6,525 nt of DNA, taken from an uncultured Opitutaceae bacterium. Its GTDB lineage: Bacteria > Verrucomicrobiota > Verrucomicrobiia > Opitutales > Opitutaceae. Below, piece after piece: positions 5,375 to 6,525 of the stretch; positions within the stretch are counted from its first letter, which is position 1; each line of letters opens with the position of its first letter. The stretch is from assembly GCA_937902865.1 (NCBI GenBank), contig CALFNJ010000196.1:1-6525 (forward strand), given 5' to 3'. Under the pieces are notes generated by a model, which did not search any database, was not told where the DNA came from, and saw only the letters and a list, made by a program, of their open reading frames with translations. The position numbers were made by a program, and so were the translations under genes.

Positions 5375-5857
5375 TCAGGCCGGGACCTCGGGTCCGTAAT
5401 AGTCGGCAAAGTTGCGGGGCGTTTCGTACAGCCGGACGCAGTGCAGGCGCGCCGGCGCGGGGATGTGCGGCTCGATCCGCTGCCAGAAGGCGATCGTCAG
5501 GTTCTCCGTCGACGGGATGATCCCGCGCAGGAACGGCACGTCCTCGTTGAGATTATGGTGGTCGCAGGGACCGAGAATCGTCTTCTGGAGAATCTTCTTC
5601 AGCCGGCTGAGATCCATGAGGTACCCGGTCTCGGCGTCAGGCTGTCCGCGCAAGGTCACCTCCAGCACGTAGTTGTGGCCGTGCCAGTGCGGGTTCGTGC
5701 AGAGCCCGTACTGCTCCTCGTTCCATTTCTGGCTCTTCGAGGGGTTGTGCAGCCGGTGCGCGGCATTGAAATGCACCTGCCGGGTGATGAAGACCGTCCC
5801 GTGCAGCACCTTGGGGGGCTGCGTGGACGTCCGGCGGCGGCTCGATTTGGAGGGCAT
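5375..5857 (-). CDS. 6-pyruvoyl-tetrahydropterin synthase-type protein (COG0720/PTPS family)
   Basis: 160 residues. Zinc ligands are H34 (HFNAAHRL) and H59/H61 in the motif CTNPHWHGHNY. Catalytic Cys53 is five residues before HGH. DHHNLNEDVP (99-108), PSTENLT (115-121) and the pterin-anchoring Glu145 in RLYETPRN complete the family pattern. QueD (queuosine) enzymes have C-x3-HGH, whereas eukaryotic-type PTPS has C-x5-HGH, often with NP after the Cys as here (CTNP; rat CNNP as I recall). This argues for true 6-pyruvoyl-tetrahydropterin synthase, converting dihydroneopterin triphosphate to the biopterin precursor. It is first in the gene row, 19 nt upstream of folE2. A basic N-terminal tail of about 15 residues precedes the core. 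No clear Shine-Dalgarno sequence is seen. Automatic annotation as queD is likely and, I think, misleading; activity is untested. Confidence 0.87.
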   Translation of the reverse strand: MPSKSSRRRTSTQPPKVLHGTVFITRQVHFNAAHRLHNPSKSQKWNEEQYGLCTNPHWHGHNYVLEVTLRGQPDAETGYLMDLSRLKKILQKTILGPCDHHNLNEDVPFLRGIIPSTENLTIAFWQRIEPHIPAPARLHCVRLYETPRNFADYYGPEVPA

Positions 5858-5863
5858 GGAGGG

Positions 5864-5989
5864 TCAATGGGTAACGAAAAAGCCGGCGCGGTCAAATCCG
5901 ACCATGGCCGCGAGGCGCGTCATACCGAGGCAGAATCGGAAGGTGAATGTGGAAATCAGGAAACGAGGGAAACGAGCCATGCGGTCCAT
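5864..5989 (-). CDS. Possible Phe-rich small ORF upstream of the PTPS gene
   Basis: ATG at 5989 gives 41 residues (MDRMARFPRFLISTFTFRFC then 21 more) ending 6 nt before the PTPS start; a second in-frame ATG is at 5980. It contains eight Phe. A weak GGA lies 8 nt upstream of the first ATG. I recognise no family. The open frame extends further upstream without a stop, so it may be chance in GC-rich DNA. Its position fits a leader peptide or a short coupled ORF, but no attenuator hairpin is visible. Low confidence. Confidence 0.2.
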   Translation of the reverse strand: MDRMARFPRFLISTFTFRFCLGMTRLAAMVGFDRAGFFVTH

Positions 5990-6040
5990 GCGGGATCCGT
6001 TCGATGCGAGCAGGCCGGCTTCGGTTACAAACCGCTGATG

Positions 6041-6079
6041 CAACGTTCAACGTCCAACATTCAACGTTGAACGTTCAAC
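6041..6079 (-). repeat. CGTTGAACGTT-type repeat block, left arm
   Basis: Built of CAACGTTCAACGT-like units. Its reverse complement equals 6183-6221 at 37 of 39 positions; the two differences are transitions. The unit AACGTT is itself palindromic, so each arm can also fold on itself. I recall this family as a common intergenic repeat that yields spurious 'STLNVQR' peptides. Confidence 0.8.
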
Positions 6080-6124
6080 TTTGCCGGAGGGCCGCAACGT
6101 GACGGCACAGGTGAATTACGGCAC

Positions 6125-6151
6125 CGATCACTTCAGTCGCGCTCGTGATCG
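6125..6151. repeat. Hairpin CGATCAC/GTGATCG in the spacer
   Basis: A 7-bp stem with a 13-nt loop, inside the 103-bp spacer between the two 39-nt inverted arms. Its role is unknown. Confidence 0.4.
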
Positions 6152-6182
6152 TTGTAGCCGCTGTCGATTCCGGACGTCCGTC

Positions 6183-6221
6183 GTTGAACGTTCAACGTTG
6201 AGCGTTGGACGTTGAACGTTG
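6183..6221 (+). repeat. CGTTGAACGTT-type repeat block, right arm
   Basis: Inverse partner of 6041-6079 (37/39). It ends 36 bp before the dehydratase start codon, so it forms the gene's leader or lies at its promoter. The outer flanks CTTCGGTT (6019-6026) and AACCGAAG (6222-6229) are also mutually complementary. Confidence 0.8.
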
Positions 6222-6257
6222 AACCGAAGGCAGAATGCCGCAGGTTGGCGGCCTCCC

Positions 6258-6525
6258 ATGGCCGCCGCCCCCGCCTTTCTGGATTCCGCCGATCCCGCGA
6301 TCTACACGCTGCGCACGACCGCTCCAGGGCCCGCCGGTCGACTGCCACTCACCGCCGAGGCGCTGCGGGCCGCCTCGAGCGGCCATGTGTTCGGCATGAC
6401 GCAGAACGCCGGCATGGGCTGGGATCCACGCCGGTTGCTCGGAAAGGAATTTCTCATCCTCAGCACGCAAGGCGGCATCCGCGCGCCCGACGGCACGCCC
6501 GTCGCGCTCGGTTATCACACCGGCC
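6258..6525 (+). CDS. YjhG/YagF-type D-xylonate dehydratase, N-terminal part (3' end outside window)
   Basis: 89 codons from the ATG at 6258 to the right edge; the full family length is about 650 residues, so only the N terminus is seen. The sequence IYTLRTTAPGPAGRLPLTAE, then GHVFGMTQNAGMGWDP and LILSTQGGIRAPDGTPVALGYHTG, aligns well with what I recall of E. coli YjhG (IYTVRTHADGPDGELPLTAE, GDLFGMTMNAGMGWSP, LLLSTLGGLRGADGKPVALALHQG). The family belongs to the IlvD/Edd iron-sulfur dehydratases; YjhG/YagF convert D-xylonate to 2-keto-3-deoxy-D-xylonate. The cluster-binding Cys residues lie beyond the window. The start gives 14 residues before the first conserved IYT, similar to YjhG; no other in-frame start is close and the Shine-Dalgarno sequence is weak. 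It is transcribed away from the pterin genes, and its own pathway partners are not visible. Confidence 0.88.
   Translation, partial: MAAAPAFLDSADPAIYTLRTTAPGPAGRLPLTAEALRAASSGHVFGMTQNAGMGWDPRRLLGKEFLILSTQGGIRAPDGTPVALGYHTG

Larger units (their letters stand above)
5858..6257. other. Divergent intergenic region between the pterin genes and the dehydratase gene
   Basis: 400 bp that must contain the promoters for the leftward pterin gene row and the rightward dehydratase gene. It contains the questionable small ORF at 5864-5989, a pair of 39-nt inverted repeats (6041-6079, 6183-6221) and a 7-bp hairpin (6125-6151). No credible sigma-70 pair stands out. Confidence 0.6.

Noticed and set aside
4465..5520. 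Plus-strand open frame of 351 codons opposite folE2
   Set aside because: It is a shadow of the FolE2 coding strand with Arg/Leu/Val-rich content and no family signature.
5375..5857. Calling the PTPS-family gene queD
   Set aside because: The Cys-to-HGH spacing is five residues rather than three, and no queC/queE/queF neighbours are present; the reductase neighbour fits biopterin better.
5858..5890. Sigma-70-like promoter TTGACC-N17-ACCCAT for the pterin genes
   Set aside because: The -10 matches only two of six positions and would put the transcription start at or inside the start codon.
6041..6221. CRISPR-like array
   Set aside because: There are only two repeat blocks, in inverted orientation and internally palindromic, with one 103-bp spacer and no direct repeat-spacer periodicity.

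Overview
The window looks like a GC-rich environmental bacterium, most likely Verrucomicrobiota and perhaps Opitutaceae. That placement is an inference. It rests on the GC content and on several short dispersed repeat families between the genes (CGCG stems with a TCCC loop, 'CACCACAAAGGCAC', 'CGTTGAACGTT', 'ATCCGCGTCCATCCGCG') that I associate with such genomes. No rRNA or other phylogenetic marker is present.

Left part (1-2980, all minus strand): a creB-creC-creD locus. CreB (response regulator) and CreC (sensor kinase) are 4 nt apart. creD follows after a 370-bp gap and its 3' end lies outside the window. The gap holds four covarying 22-nt hairpins, one of them directly at the creC stop. 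Just upstream of creD are three in-phase TTCAY pentamers with 11-bp periodicity, matching the Cre tag bound by CreB in Enterobacteria. The likely circuit is CreC to CreB to the creD promoter.

Middle part (3220-5857, minus strand): in transcription order, a 6-pyruvoyl-tetrahydropterin synthase-type protein with a C-x5-HGH motif, GTP cyclohydrolase FolE2, a GxxExxY-family protein, and a short-chain dehydrogenase whose C terminus resembles bacterial sepiapterin reductase. Together FolE2, PTPS and the SDR would cover every step from GTP to a tetrahydrobiopterin-type pterin. The GxxExxY gene is bracketed by 27-nt inverted repeats (23/27 identical). It looks like a cassette that landed inside the operon and rebuilt the start of the reductase gene.

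Right part (5858-6525): a roughly 400-bp divergent intergenic region with a pair of 39-nt inverted repeats (37/39 identical) around a 103-bp spacer. After it comes the 5' end of a plus-strand gene for a YjhG/YagF-type D-xylonate dehydratase, cut by the window edge.

The most notable content is the compact FolE2-based biopterin gene set with its inserted cassette, and the Cre-tag array in a non-proteobacterial setting. The individual gene families are known.
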